This document shows positions 7,892-7,988 of a DNA stretch of 7,988 bases, one piece after another. The position numbers and the translations under genes were made by a program. Numbering within the stretch: position 1 is the first letter of the stretch; each line of letters opens with the position of its first letter. The DNA is taken from contig MVQS01000331.1 of NCBI GenBank assembly GCA_002067855.1, positions 1 through 7,988 of the forward strand, in the 5' to 3' direction. Under the pieces are notes generated by a model. That model searched no databases. It worked only from the letters and a program-made list of their open reading frames with translations, and was not told the DNA's origin. Source of the stretch: Syntrophaceae bacterium PtaB.Bin038. Lineage in GTDB: Bacteria; Desulfobacterota; Syntrophia; Syntrophales; UBA2192.

Positions 7892-7988
7892 CCCCTCCAA
7901 TTCCTTCCAGCCCCTGAGTCTTGTCGCGCCCTTCACGGGCTCGAAGCTGAAGGCCTGGGGCTTGTACCTGAAGGCCGACTCGATCACC
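7880..7988 (-). CDS. 3' end of an unidentified gene (partial)
   Basis: On the minus strand a frame open from the right edge ends at TAA (7882-7880). It gives 35 residues beginning V-I-E-S-A-F-R-Y-K-P-Q and ending W-K-E-L-E-G-H-L-K. Codon third positions are almost all G or C, as in the neighbouring genes, which supports real coding. The tail is basic and aromatic-rich, without a membrane segment or a motif I recognise, so no function is assigned. It converges on the DUF3108 gene with about 40 bases between the stops. It is too short to be picked up by ordinary length cut-offs. Confidence 0.55.
   Translation of the reverse strand, partial: VIESAFRYKPQAFSFEPVKGATRLRGWKELEGHLK

Overview
The window is very GC-rich, and its main genes are a double-length UvrA excision-repair ATPase and a secreted DUF3108-family protein. 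High GC, a fused four-ATPase UvrA and a DUF3108 envelope protein fit a Gram-negative bacterium, perhaps a Desulfobacterota/deltaproteobacterial lineage. That placement is an inference from gene style and is weak.

The dominant structural fact is that bases 1-5832 form one giant inverted repeat with no spacer. Base x on the left pairs with base 5833-x on the right, with the axis between 2916 and 2917. By eye I found only two mismatches (363/5470 and 375/5458), both silent in the uvrA reading frame. Everything in 1-2916 is therefore a mirror copy of the right-hand uvrA segment, not independent gene content. The axis falls inside codons of a UvrA zinc-binding Cys motif, on a natural short palindrome (GTGCCGCGGCAC). 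The expected upstream part of uvrA, roughly 300-400 residues, is absent on both sides. A fold-back chimera or assembly artefact is the most economical explanation. A real inverted duplication or hairpin end is possible but less likely.

Layout: (1) 1-2921, minus strand, mirror fragment of uvrA running off the left edge. (2) 2912-7081, plus strand, the 5'-truncated fused UvrA, with the end of module 1 (rest of NBD-I, all of NBD-II) followed by a whole module 2 (NBD-I, UvrB-binding-like region, NBD-II). (3) 7078-7839, plus strand, a DUF3108 exported protein whose start overlaps the uvrA stop (ATGA), so the two look translationally coupled. (4) 7840-7879, a short convergent intergenic region with terminator-like hairpins. 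(5) 7880-7988, minus strand, the 3' end of an unidentified gene running off the right edge.

The most interesting biology is the fused UvrA. Module 2 keeps the UvrB-binding region but joins its zinc-finger cysteines directly (10 residues) to the next Cys pair, so the DNA-contacting insertion domain of standard UvrA is missing there. I see no CRISPR, IS element, RNA gene or new defence system. Most other long open frames are shadows of uvrA caused by high GC.
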